From assembly GCA_030549205.1 (NCBI GenBank), contig JAUKTV010000007.1:1488001-1552000 (forward strand): 64,000 bases of DNA, read 5' to 3'. Positions 11,853-21,877 of the stretch are shown in pieces. Position numbers and translations under genes: made by a program. Each line of letters starts with the position of its first letter. The first letter of the stretch is position 1. The notes beneath the pieces were generated by a model. That model searched no databases. It worked only from the letters and a program-made list of their open reading frames with translations, and was not told the DNA's origin. Source of the DNA: Apiosordaria backusii (lineage: Eukaryota; Ascomycota; Sordariomycetes; Sordariales; Lasiosphaeriaceae).

Positions 11853-13213
11853 TTACCATAGAACAGCAGTATTACAAACCACGACCTGCCCTCTCACCTC
11901 GTCCACGAGCTCCTTTTTGTGCCAGCACCTCGCGAACCGCTTTGCTTCGGCGGGGTGCTCGAATCCGATGATGAATCGAGAGTAGACTTGGATCTCGCCT
12001 TTTTTCCCTACTTGCCCGTGTCCCCCCTTTGTTTTCCCTCCCTGCTCCTGCTCCTCCCCACCATCTTCATCCTCCTCTTGTTGGCGCTGTTGTTGGTAGC
12101 TCTCCGGCAGTTTTACATAACTCATCGTGCTCCTCAGCGGGGTGAGCTGGCCGACATTGTATTTCTTTTGCTGATCTCGATTCAGCAAACCCCAGCGGTG
12201 CCCCCCGCGGGAGGTTTGCACGTCTGATAAAATAAAATTGCCGAGGAGCTTGATGGGGATTTTGCCGTTGTGGAGGCGGAGGAGGATGAAATTTTGCTGG
12301 GGGAAGCTTTCGGGGGTTGTTGTTGTTGGTGGTGTTGGTGTTGTTGTTGGGGTAGGGGAGGAGAGGGAAGAGAGGTGCGGGAATAAAGGCTGGAATAAAG
12401 GGAAGGGTTTGGAGGTTTGCTGGCGGGATTTGGGGAGGGTGTGGCTGTAGTAGGAGGTGAGGAAGGTGGGGAGGGGGTGGAGGGCGGAGGTTATCTTTGG
12501 GTAGTGGGGGGGATGAGGGAGTATGGAAGGGACTGGGGAGAGGGGGAAAGGGATGGGGGGAGGAGAGGAGGGATAGGAGGGTGGTGCGGGCGAGGGAGTG
12601 TTGGTGTTTGAGGATGGAGAGGTAGTAGGTTGCTGAGGGGCGGGAGGGGAAGAAGAGGTAGTAGAGTTCTTGGGGGGTGAGGGTTGTTTGGGAGCGGGAT
12701 TGGATTACTAGGTGGAAGTTAGTGAGATGGTTAGGGGGTTGGGGGATAGGGGGCGAGGAAACCTTTATCGGGACCGCTGGTCCAGCCTTGGACGTGTTGG
12801 CCTTGGGGGGCTACGCGGTAGAAATCTGACTCTAGGAGATCTCGCGGGGCGGAGAGGATGAGGACGGTGGGGATGTCGGCTTCTTTGTGTCCCGTGTCGG
12901 TTTTGCTAGAGGTGTGGGAGTGAAGCTGCTTCATCCATTCGCTCAGTTCTTGGTCATCTTGGAGGGATATTCGTGGCGGCTCGAGGTCATCGTTGGATGT
13001 ATTGCTGGTGCTGGTGGTTGAATGGCTGGCTTTGGATGGCTTTGGCGTGGGGTCTTTGGGGAACAGCAGTTGGTACAGGGACGGCTTGGGAGGTTGTGGC
13101 TTGTGGTTGGTTTTGATGTCGGATGAAGACGCAAAGTGCCGATAGGCTACTGTGCTGAGTGGCCATTGTTTTGATGTGAGAGGCTGCAATATTTGCAGCC
13201 TTTTTGGTGTCAT
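11853..13213 (-). CDS. Unknown fungal protein, probable mitochondrial presequence; coding frame broken
   Basis: Not recognised. Exon 1 (13213-12763) encodes MTPKRLQILQPLTSKQWPLS, then RHFASSS, which looks like a mitochondrial targeting segment, followed by a Pro/Ser/Thr-rich stretch and TVLILSAPRDLLESDFYR. A 55-bp intron (12762-12708, GTTTCC donor, ACCTAG acceptor, CACTAAC branch site) joins it to QELYYLFFPSRPSATYYLSI and SLARTTLLSLLSS. Near 12,555-12,560 (a run of six G on the plus strand) the coding signal moves to another frame, which continues through NFILLRLHNGKIPIKLLG, YNVGQLTPLRSTMSYVKLPE and RFIIGFEHPAEAKRFARC to the stop at 11853. I found no intron that could make this shift. It is divergent from the AAA ATPase gene at 13620. 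Confidence 0.6.
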
Positions 13214-13619
13214 TTTGTGAGATGGCCCATCCAGTTATGAGATATTGATAAGGAGTGAGTGAGTGAGTGAGAAGTGTAGCTGTGAAAAATATGCCAAGAC
13301 ACGGCCCCACTAACGGCCCCGAGAACGCCTTCCGAGTCGGCGCCGGTAAAGGTCGTACTTTCCTAAATTATATTCCAAAAACGGGTTCTTCGAAAAACTT
13401 TAATTGAGAAATTCATGAGGTATTTTCTGTGACTCACAGAAACTTTAGCCACAAAACTCACACCCAAACTATTTCTTCTTGGAGGTATGTATCGCAGATT
13501 CCATCCCCCACTGCAAATTCTTTCAGACATAGCAGACGCTGATCAAGGCCTGCAGATAACATTCATACGCTTTCTGAACTCCTTCTGCGCGCCTTGACAA
13601 GATACTTCGAGACGTCAAA
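13214..13619. promoter_or_regulatory. Divergent promoter region
   Basis: A 406-bp interval between two divergent genes. It contains a GAGT tetranucleotide repeat (13254-13271) close to the minus-strand start. No further element is assigned. Confidence 0.45.
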
Positions 13620-15935
13620 ATGAAAACGTTAGACTTCCGAATCCGGAAGCTACACGTCAACACAGATGCCGACAAGCGTCTTCAAAAACGGCAGCCCTCT
13701 CGAATCTACGTCAACGAGGAGGCTCTTATTGAATTGACGGGTTCAAAAGATGGTGGCAGAGCGATATGTATCGAAAGAATCCATGAGGAAAACCCGGTAC
13801 GGCGTGAGGCCACCCTCTGGAAGGCCCCGGAAAAACTCGATAAGACCGTTACGCAGATGTATGACGTATTCCGGGATGCTTGTGGCTTCAAACTGGGCGA
13901 ATCTGTGCGCATCACGGCGTTGGGCGGAGGTCTTCCAGATGCTGAAGAAGTCGTACTGGAACAGATGCCAGGCGTCGATGGATCTTTACCAGAGCCTATG
14001 GCCCCGGAAGATACGCCTGGGTGGGAAGTTTTACTTGCCGGCCGGCTCTCACAGATCGAACACGTCTACGCCGGGTGGATGATCAAGAACATGTTTGTCA
14101 GGGGTCCGGAGCGGTCATTTATCGTGACATCAGTCAATGGAAGGCCTACAGGCAATGCGCGGTATATCGACAGGAAAACTAGGCTGGTCGTCGGCACGGC
14201 TGCCCCGAAGAATGATGACGGTGAGGGACAAATCAACAAAGTTTCCGACAGAAAACTCGAAATTACGGGTATCAAAGGCCTGGATGCACCCCTCAAGAAG
14301 CTCAACGATCTCCTCCGGGTCTTCGCTTCTGGTGTCATCCTCAAGAGCAATTTCTCGTTCCCGGGAATTGTCATTCATGGTGGGCATGGCACCGGAAAGA
14401 CAATGCTCCTCAACAGTCTAGCCAAGACAGGTTGGGGAACAGTCTTCCGGATCAAGTTCAAGGACAAGCTCACCGAGATCCACGAAACTTTTCAGAAAGC
14501 AAAACTCCAGCAGCCGAGCATCATCCTGATCGACCAGCTTGAGAGGCTGATAGACAAGGAGCGCAGCAATCGAGATGCTGTCATTCTCGCCCTTTGCGAA
14601 CTCTTGGATGGCCTGGCAGCGGACGCAGTAACGAAAGGAGAAGCGCCTCAAGTTCTTGTCGTTGCCACCTGCCTGGACTACACATCAGATATTCCCGAAG
14701 ACCTCAAAGACCCTGGCCGCTTCACTTCTGAGATCTACATTCCTATGCCGGATGTTGAGGGCCGGCGTGAAATTCTATCATCCTTGGGCCTCTGTGTTCA
14801 GCCAGATCAGGAAGAAGAACTTCTTAGCCACCTGAGCGCAAGCACACACGCTTACAATGGCAAGGACCTTCGACGATTAGCGGATGAAGCCTGCTTGATC
14901 GGCACAACCCGCCATCTTTCGTCGCTTTCCCTTTCTGCATCTAACCCTAATCCATCTCCACTTCTTTCTCCTCCTCCTGAAGCCGAAGAAGATGAGCCTT
15001 CTCCTTCTCCGGCTGCCACACTCATCCCCGCGGACTACCACAGTGCCCTCCGGCTTGTTCGCCCATCACTGATGCATGACATCAACCTCAAGCCGCCTCC
15101 TATCCACTGGGACGACATCGCAGGCCAAGCCCTCGTTAAACAGTCTCTGCGCCGCGCTGTCCGTCTGTCTTTGGAGCCCCCTGAGGTTCTGGCGCAATTC
15201 TTTGACCGTCCTCCCAAGGGCTTCCTGCTGTATGGTCCTCCAGGTTGCTCGAAAACAATGGCTGCTCAAGCCATGACTACGGAATCTGGTCTCAATTTCT
15301 TCGCTGTCAAGGGCGCTGAGCTGTTGAACATGTATGTTGGCGAGTCTGAGCGAGCCGTCCGCCGGTTATTCCAACGAGCCCGTGAAGTGGCGCCCAGTAT
15401 GATCTTCTTCGACGAAATTGATAGTATCGCCGGGCAACGGTCTGGTTTCTCTTCGTCTTCTTCAAAGTCGAATGGTTCCAGCGGCGGTGTCAACGTTCTC
15501 ACCACGTTGCTCAACGAAATGGACGGGTTTGAAGCCCTCCATGGCGTCGTCGTTCTTGCAGCCACCAACCGACCGCACGCTCTTGACCCAGCATTGCTCC
15601 GTCCGGGCAGATTCGACGAGCTTATTTATGTGTCACCGCCAGATGAGGAAGCTCGGCGCGCGATATTCACCAAGGTGGGAGCGAAGAGGAAGATGAATGA
15701 TGACGTTGATATCGACAAGCTGGTGAGGAATACAGAGGGCTATTCTGGTGCTGAGATCAAGGGAATATGCGCCGCGGCTGGAGTGGCGGCGTACGACCGG
15801 TTTATCACGGAGGGAATAGACGGCGGGATACAAATGGGAGACCTGGAACAGGCCATAAAGAACCAGAAGAAACAGATTACCAGGGAGATGATCAAGGGGT
15901 TTGAGGATTGGGAGAGGCAGTTTGGCAAGGTCTGA
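13620..15935 (+). CDS. AFG2/Drg1-like tandem AAA+ ATPase with degenerate first ATPase domain
   Basis: Intronless, 771 aa, with two AAA modules after an N-domain (residues 1-~195). D2 has the Walker A GPPGCSKT (about 538-545; the Cys-Ser variant is characteristic of AFG2/SPATA5 proteins), Walker B IFFDEID (about 594-600) and the arginine-finger region ALLRPGRFDEL. D1 keeps a P-loop (GGHGTGKT, about 254-261), but its Walker B reads IILIDQLERL, with Gln where the catalytic Glu should be. AFG2/Drg1 releases Rlp24 from cytoplasmic pre-60S particles; that role is an inference here. A Ser/Pro-rich linker (about 440-470) joins D1 and D2. Alternatives are another CDC48-type AAA protein or a paralogue specialised by loss of D1 hydrolysis. 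The start is the first ATG, directly after a leader with no upstream in-frame start. Confidence 0.85.
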   Translation: MKTLDFRIRKLHVNTDADKRLQKRQPSRIYVNEEALIELTGSKDGGRAICIERIHEENPVRREATLWKAPEKLDKTVTQMYDVFRDACGFKLGESVRITALGGGLPDAEEVVLEQMPGVDGSLPEPMAPEDTPGWEVLLAGRLSQIEHVYAGWMIKNMFVRGPERSFIVTSVNGRPTGNARYIDRKTRLVVGTAAPKNDDGEGQINKVSDRKLEITGIKGLDAPLKKLNDLLRVFASGVILKSNFSFPGIVIHGGHGTGKTMLLNSLAKTGWGTVFRIKFKDKLTEIHETFQKAKLQQPSIILIDQLERLIDKERSNRDAVILALCELLDGLAADAVTKGEAPQVLVVATCLDYTSDIPEDLKDPGRFTSEIYIPMPDVEGRREILSSLGLCVQPDQEEELLSHLSASTHAYNGKDLRRLADEACLIGTTRHLSSLSLSASNPNPSPLLSPPPEAEEDEPSPSPAATLIPADYHSALRLVRPSLMHDINLKPPPIHWDDIAGQALVKQSLRRAVRLSLEPPEVLAQFFDRPPKGFLLYGPPGCSKTMAAQAMTTESGLNFFAVKGAELLNMYVGESERAVRRLFQRAREVAPSMIFFDEIDSIAGQRSGFSSSSSKSNGSSGGVNVLTTLLNEMDGFEALHGVVVLAATNRPHALDPALLRPGRFDELIYVSPPDEEARRAIFTKVGAKRKMNDDVDIDKLVRNTEGYSGAEIKGICAAAGVAAYDRFITEGIDGGIQMGDLEQAIKNQKKQITREMIKGFEDWERQFGKV

Positions 15936-17021
15936 TATGCCTTGATTTTTGTGACACAGGCCAAATTAGTGTTTAAAAAGGTCTTCCCGATATGTAACAC
16001 GCCTTCTCGAGTTCTGAAAAGGGCTCTCTGATGGCTTGATATGCCGTGTGTCCTCCAAAATGTGCGGTTTGAATTGAAGTGCCGCGCTAACAGAAAGTCT
16101 AAAGATACCCGGCCAGGTTTTAAACAGCTCTCTTCAAAGCCATTCTCTCACCATCATTGGCCAATGCAGGTAAATAACCTCACCTAGCACAAGCCAACGG
16201 CAGGCGGAGGGACGTTGTTGGTGTTAGACATTGTTAAATCTCTCGCGGTTTATTTCCCTATCAGAATGCCACTTGGATCCCACAAAGCATGGATAAATTT
16301 AGCGACAACCCCCCGCCATTTTTGGGGACGCCTTTTCTCTCCACAGCTTTTAGTTGAATACCGGAGTGACGTCAAGTAACCCACCATTTTCTTATCACGG
16401 GGGATCATCCCAAGCACCAGAAGAGAGTCACGAGCCAGAAAGAAAACAACGCGCGAGGTGCGACCTGCGAACATTGCGCCTTTTTACCATGCGATAAACA
16501 AGTTCGGACGACAGAGCAAGACAGATGGGATAGTTTTGGTTACGACTGTTGCCCCAAACTGACTGTTGACAACGTCTTTTTCCCCTCCTCCACAGCCACA
16601 AACGGTGTTCAGCCTTCTCCTTTTTTGTCCCCCGCCGCCATCCCTTGCGAACGGTCGCCCGTTGTGTCGCGTTCTCATTTTCACTGTCGCAAATCAATTT
16701 GCGACTTGTTTTGCGACCAGGCGCAACAAAAAGCAGACAAGTCGTAATATTCAACATATCGGCGCCGCGCATACAGCTGGGAAACGTAGGACACATCATC
16801 CTTCTCCCTTCCTTGAGTGAAGCGTTCCCAGTCGACACTTGAAACGGAAAACAGGTGGTCTGTTTCTTGTGCTGTGTCAACAAACAAACAAACATCACCA
16901 CACCCACCTGACCTACCTACCATACCTAAACCTTACCTTCCCCGACCTCGATAATACCAACAACCTCTCTACTATTCCATAGTAACAACCCACAACCTAC
17001 CCGACGACGACAACCCCAAAA
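15936..17021. other. Intergenic, 3' UTR plus Rab-gene promoter
   Basis: A 1.1-kb interval. The last 200 bases are CA/CT-rich (repeats of ACAAAC, CCTACC), typical of a fungal leader. No coding frame is supported. Confidence 0.5.
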
Positions 17022-18311
17022 ATGTCGTCAACACTAGAAGCCAAAATCGTCATCCTCGGCTCCCAAGGCGTAGGAAAGACCTCCCTTGTAACCCGCTACT
17101 GCAAAGGCGCCTTCGACCCAGCCAAAACAACCTCCACTGTAGGAGCGTCATTCATGACCAAGAGAGTGGTAGACACAGACACAGACACCCTTGTCCGTCT
17201 GCAAATATGGGATACCGGTACCTATTCCCCTTCCCTTCCCCCCTTTTTGTTATCCCTCCCCGCCGTTTCCCCCCTGTTTTCTCTCCCATACTAACCCCCC
17301 CTTCCCCTATTCAGCAGGTCAAGAACGCTTCCGCTCCATCTCCCGCCTCTACTACCGCGGCGCCAACGCCTGCATATTATGCTACTCCATAACCGACTCC
17401 CACTCCTTCACCGAAATGGGCCTCTGGCTCACCGAACTCCGCCGAAACCTCCCCTCCGACATAGTCTTGCATGTAGTCGGCACAAAAGCCGACATCGTCG
17501 CCAAAGACCCCTCCAAGCGTCAAATCCCCTTTGAGCGGTGCATCGCCTACGTAGCAGAAAACCTGGCTCCCGGTAGGGGATCAACACCCCCTCCTTCTGC
17601 TGCCATCTTCCCCGACCTTTCTACAACCACAACCACAACCACCACCACTTCTTCTTCCAACCCGCGATCTTCGGGGTTATTCAGCATCTCGAATCCCTCC
17701 ACCACTAGAGACAGAGACAAAGACGACCCAACATCCATGGCGACAATAGGGCCCAAATCTCCCAGTAGTAAACGCTCCAGCGGGTTCTGGGGCAAGAAGT
17801 AGGGTGGGATGCCTGCCATGAGATTTCGGCGGAGAGCGGGGAGGGGTGGAGGAGGTGTTTCGGGTTGTGACGAGGAAGTTGGTGGAGCAGAATAGGAGGA
17901 TGATGGCTAGTTTGCTGGCTGCTACGGGGGGGAGTGTTGCGACTGGAGGGGGAGGGGAGGGCAGCAAGGGTATGGGTATGGGTATGGGTATGGGGGCCGG
18001 AGACGCCTTTTTTTGGTTCGGTGGGTGGTGCGACGGCTGGGTCGTCGGGGGATGAGTATAATTATGGGGGGAGGGGGAGGGGGGGATATTTTGATAGGGG
18101 GTTGGGTGGTGGTGGGGGGGGCAGAATGGAGGGGAAGTTTTAGGGTGGGGAGGATAGGAGGAGTTGGTTGTTTAGTCCGGGGTTTTCGACGCCGGGGTTG
18201 GGGACGGGAGGCAATACGCCGGGGGGAGATGCGGGTTTTGGTGGTGGTGGGGGTATGGAGAGGGGGAGAGGAGGGGGAGGTGTTGTTAGGGGGGCAAAGG
18301 AGTGGTTATAG
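17022..18311 (+). CDS. Atypical Rab-family small GTPase with long Ser/Gly-rich insert; several apparent frameshifts
   Basis: Exon 1 is 17022-17217 and the intron is 17218-17314 (branch ACTAAC, acceptor TTCAG). Ras-fold motifs are G1 GSQGVGKT, the switch-I Thr in TVGASF, G3 DTAGQ, and G4 GTKAD (Thr replacing the usual Asn of NKxD). A Thr/Ser-rich insert of about 70 residues follows AENLAPG. The frame from exon 2 stops at 17802 (GFWGKK). The rest of the Rab fold continues just downstream in other frames: EISAESGEG (G5 and loop), VEEVFRVVTRKLVEQNRRMM (last helix), then a Gly-rich tail with SWLFSPGFSTPGLG, ending AKEWL at 18311. Each change of frame lies near a G run (17789-17792, 17843-17846, 17992-17996 and later). 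There is no C-terminal Cys, so classical prenylation is not expected. Either the sequence has indel errors or the gene is decaying. Confidence 0.75.
17968..17995 (+). repeat. GGTATG hexanucleotide repeat
   Basis: Four tandem copies of GGTATG, coding for Gly-Met pairs in the tail of the Rab-like gene. It is adjacent to one of the apparent frame changes. Confidence 0.85.
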
Positions 18312-19503
18312 GGGGATGGGAAGGGCGGAGGAGAGGCGGGGGGGGATAAGAGGATAGGAAGAGGGAGGATATGATACCCAAAGCACGCAGGATAGGAAAG
18401 AGAGGAGGATATGAGGAAAGTCTGGCACTTACACTATTAGCATATGAGCAACATTGGCATTATGAGGCGTTTTGTTTTTCTGGGTTTTCTTTTCTTTTCT
18501 GTTCTTTGTATTTGTTTAGCATGGCATGGTATAGCATTTTTTTTTTCTTTTTTTTCGTCTCTGCTTTTCTCTTTCATCAGATCATTTTGAGCAACAATGG
18601 AATTGGGATGGGATGGGATGGATACCTTACCTAGCGTTTTGCGTACCCTATGTAATGAATATATATACACACGGCAAACACTTGGCATGGTCGATGGGGC
18701 TTTTTTGTTTTTTTCTTCTTTGCCTATGATGTATGGAGCATTTAAATAGCTGTTATAGTTGGGAACTTGATAAGATTGAGGTGGTCGGTATCGATGATAT
18801 GAGACAAATATTATTTTAGGTACCCTTTCTCCTCGTTGGAACGAAACGCAGATGGGATGAAAAAAGGCCAAAGTTTGACGTGCTACCGTGATTAAGTAAG
18901 TGTTGTGTAGTAGCTGGTCGTTTGTTCGGTCGAAGACATCGGACAGACGGTCTGCCCGTACATGTATATATCTCAGACTTGGATAGGGCATCAAAATTCC
19001 AACCTGATGATAGGCGATAAACGTGTGGGTGTGGTGTGATGGAATGCGCTGTACCTACATTGCTGATCCCTTCCCCCTTCCATCTCCAGTTGTGGCCATT
19101 TGGGTGCTGCACGTGGCAGCCACCAAGAAACCATCTCCCTATAATTCCATGTTCACATTCACGACGAAAAAACAAGATGGATCTCATGTACAACATATTA
19201 ATAATTAAGGTATGTATAGACTACCCGCGTGTCCTGCCCACCAACGCCTTTCCTGTGTGCGTTGTATCCTCAACGGCAGCATGGGTAATTCCTCGCAGTG
19301 CGCTATGTGTTCGTATAACTTTTTCATCATCACATCCCTTTCCTGACCTTCCTTTCCTTTCCAAACCCAAACCTCCCATTCCGCCTTCTATCTTTTGCCG
19401 TGACTAACCGCCATCACAACCACCTTGCAATGGTTGGTTAACCGGGCCCCATCTCACCGAAACTCAACGTCTATAGAAATCCAGCACCGCATCACATGCC
19501 CAT
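18312..19503. other. Convergent intergenic region
   Basis: Holds the 3' UTRs of the Rab-like gene (+) and ERG25 (-). It includes a T-rich tract (18539-18558). No coding or RNA gene is recognised. Confidence 0.5.
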
Positions 19504-20607
19504 TTACTGCGCCTTCTTGGCCCTGATCTCAGCCAGCTTGCGCTCACGACGCTTCTTAGACGCCGCCTCGCCGGCCTCGGTGTCAAGGCAGTAATCCCAC
19601 CAGCGGAAGCTGGAGGCATAGTTGCCAATGAAACGCTCGTGGTGGAGATCGTGGTGGTCAGCACCGGCCCAGAAGGGGAGGATGTGACGGAGGGACCAGG
19701 GGAAGTCGTAACCGCTGTGGGCGTCGATGGCCTGGAACAGACGGAGGACAATCCACAGGTACATGGTCACGAGATGGAAATCGTTGGTGATGAGAGTCCA
19801 GACAATGGGGCTTCCTACAATGCCGAAACCGAGGAGCATGACTTCGATGGGAGAGGCGTACTCGGCAGCGAGACCGAAGGGGGCGCTGTAGGTGTGGTGA
19901 AGCTTGTGAATCGACTTGTAGAGGGGGCCGTAGTGAAGCGCGCGGTGAAACCAGTAGTGCCAGGCATCCTCCAGGATGAAGAAGATGACAATTTGCATGG
20001 CGATCTTCCAGAGAGGAGGGAAGGGCACGCCGTACTCCATTCCGAAGTAGGTGGCGATAGGGTGGAAGAGCCAGATCTGAGGAAGTTCGACGGTGCAGTG
20101 GCTGATGAGAACGAGAGCGGCGCATTCCCACTGTTCTCTCCATGTGGGAACCTTGGTCTGGATGGTTGTTAGTTTTGCCTGCTGCGTGTGTGTTGTTGTC
20201 TATTGGTGAGAAGCTCACATTTTGTATCTTCCACTTGTTGAAGAAGGGGATGACATCGATGATCATCCAGGGGAGTGATCTGCCAAAGTACACAAGCTCA
20301 TGCATGACGAAGCTCATAATACCCGTCGCGATTGTGTCATTTTGCATCCACAGGTACCAGGACTATGCTCTTGTTAGTATACTCGATCGGGCTAGTTGTG
20401 ATGAGGGTGAATCGCGCATACCGCCCAGAGACGCTCGGCAACGTTGAGGTCGACACTGGCCTTGGAAACCTCCTCGAAGACGGTCGAGAAGGTGGCTGTT
20501 GAACCCAGACCGCCAATGGTCGAGTTACTGAACACCAAAAGTTAGTCGAGCTACAACGCGATTCAAGCGGTGAATGTGAGCAACACGTACAGAGCGGCGT
20601 AAGCCAT
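19504..20607 (-). CDS. ERG25: C-4 methylsterol oxidase
   Basis: ER membrane di-iron enzyme that oxidises the C-4 methyl groups of sterol intermediates in ergosterol synthesis. Exons are 20607-20591, 20527-20422, 20362-20219 and 20157-19504 (306 aa). The first coding exon is only 17 nt (MAYAA plus two bases). The fatty-acid-hydroxylase histidine boxes are present: [27 protein letters not shown] and [10 protein letters not shown]. Transmembrane segments flank them (for example [13 protein letters not shown] and a VHELVY-type helix). The C-terminus is KKAQ, which fits a KKXX ER-retrieval signal. All splice junctions are canonical and in phase. It is divergent from NCA2. Confidence 0.95.
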
Positions 20608-21877
20608 GGTGGGCGATTCTAATAACGGACTACGCAAAGCAGAGGAGGAAGAAGTAAAATGAAGTCGTCGAGATCCCGACAGCCGGGAGGAGCGGTCGCA
20701 GATAAGAGAAAAAGAGGGAAAGACAACGGCCCCCAAGGTCGATGCTGGTTGCGCGCAGTCGAGGAAGATAGGAGAGAGGCAACAAAAAAAGGGTCAGGGA
20801 TGGGATGGGATTTTTATCAAGTCCAATTGGCACGGTTTGGCATCCCCAATGGCAGTCTCTCATAAGCCAATGGCGCGGTTCATGGCTGGATCGGCCCACC
20901 TCCAAGAACTCCTTTCCGCCTTCCGAGCACGCCAAGTGGGGCAGTTGAGAGGTATCAATTGGCTCACTGAGATCAGTTGAACCAATCCGTTGCCGGTCGT
21001 CTGATGTGTGCCTGCCAAGCTCCATACACCGTTACTTGCATGTAAACGGCAATTTCCGCATCTTTAGGACGCTACTTCTTCCGCTGTTCACCGCGTGTTT
21101 GTTTCTACTGACGTGTGCATATTTCGTTTCAGCCGACCGCCACTTGCAAAGTGCTTTGTCACCGAACCCAGAGAGTACTTTGATATCAGGATTGATTGCC
21201 TCTTAGACTCGACGTCTGCGCTGACACTCTTGATAAGCACGAACTCAAGAATGGGCTTGTATGCGTTAAACGGTGTTTGGAAACAAAGAGTGGGTCATAT
21301 CGACTGGAGTTCTGATGTCTTGAACCTTGGGCAGCTATGAAATCATTACTCAGCCTGACAGCTTCCCAGTTTGATGGCCAAACAGAGCTGCTGCTTGGTT
21401 CTTTCCAATTGATGCAAAACATTTCTTCCCTTGATGTTCTGTCACAGCAAATCAGCCCTGCAGTTCTTTCGAATCTTCTAGTGTTACATTCGCTGCCTCG
21501 ACGTGCATCGCTTGACAGTTCCAACATCCCGCAGCTAACTTCATCGGCGTGATCTCATTTGAATCTCTCACGATCAACAGCTCCAAAAGTCCCAGCTCCA
21601 CCAAAGTGGATTTGATTCGCACCAAACCGCCGGATTTCCAACATCCGCCATCAGTCCGGATGGCCTGATCGCTTCTCTCGGGTGCCGAAGTTCTGGACTC
21701 GCAACTCGCCACTTTTGCGCGTCCCTCGACCTCAGCCCCTGAGCAGTTACGTACAGCCGTGAAAACAACGATATTCCGGAACAAAAAAAGGAGGACCGAA
21801 AGTTTGGTAATCGATATCCCCAAAAGGTCTTGGCTTTGAATACCCCGCCTAGCCTCGTTTGGGAAATTCACATCACA
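20608..21877. promoter_or_regulatory. Divergent ERG25/NCA2 promoter region with CCAAT cluster and SRE-like site
   Basis: A 1.27-kb region without a believable gene. On the ERG25 side, CCAAT pentamers occur at 20823-20827, 20846-20850 and 20867-20871, and an inverted copy overlaps the first. The sequence ATCGGCCCAC at 20890-20899 differs at two positions from the classical sterol element ATCACCCCAC. Regulation by SREBP and the CCAAT complex is known for fungal ergosterol genes; here it is only inferred. Confidence 0.35.

Noticed and set aside
19639..20172. 177-codon plus-strand frame
   Set aside because: Shadow of ERG25 exon 4 on the opposite strand.
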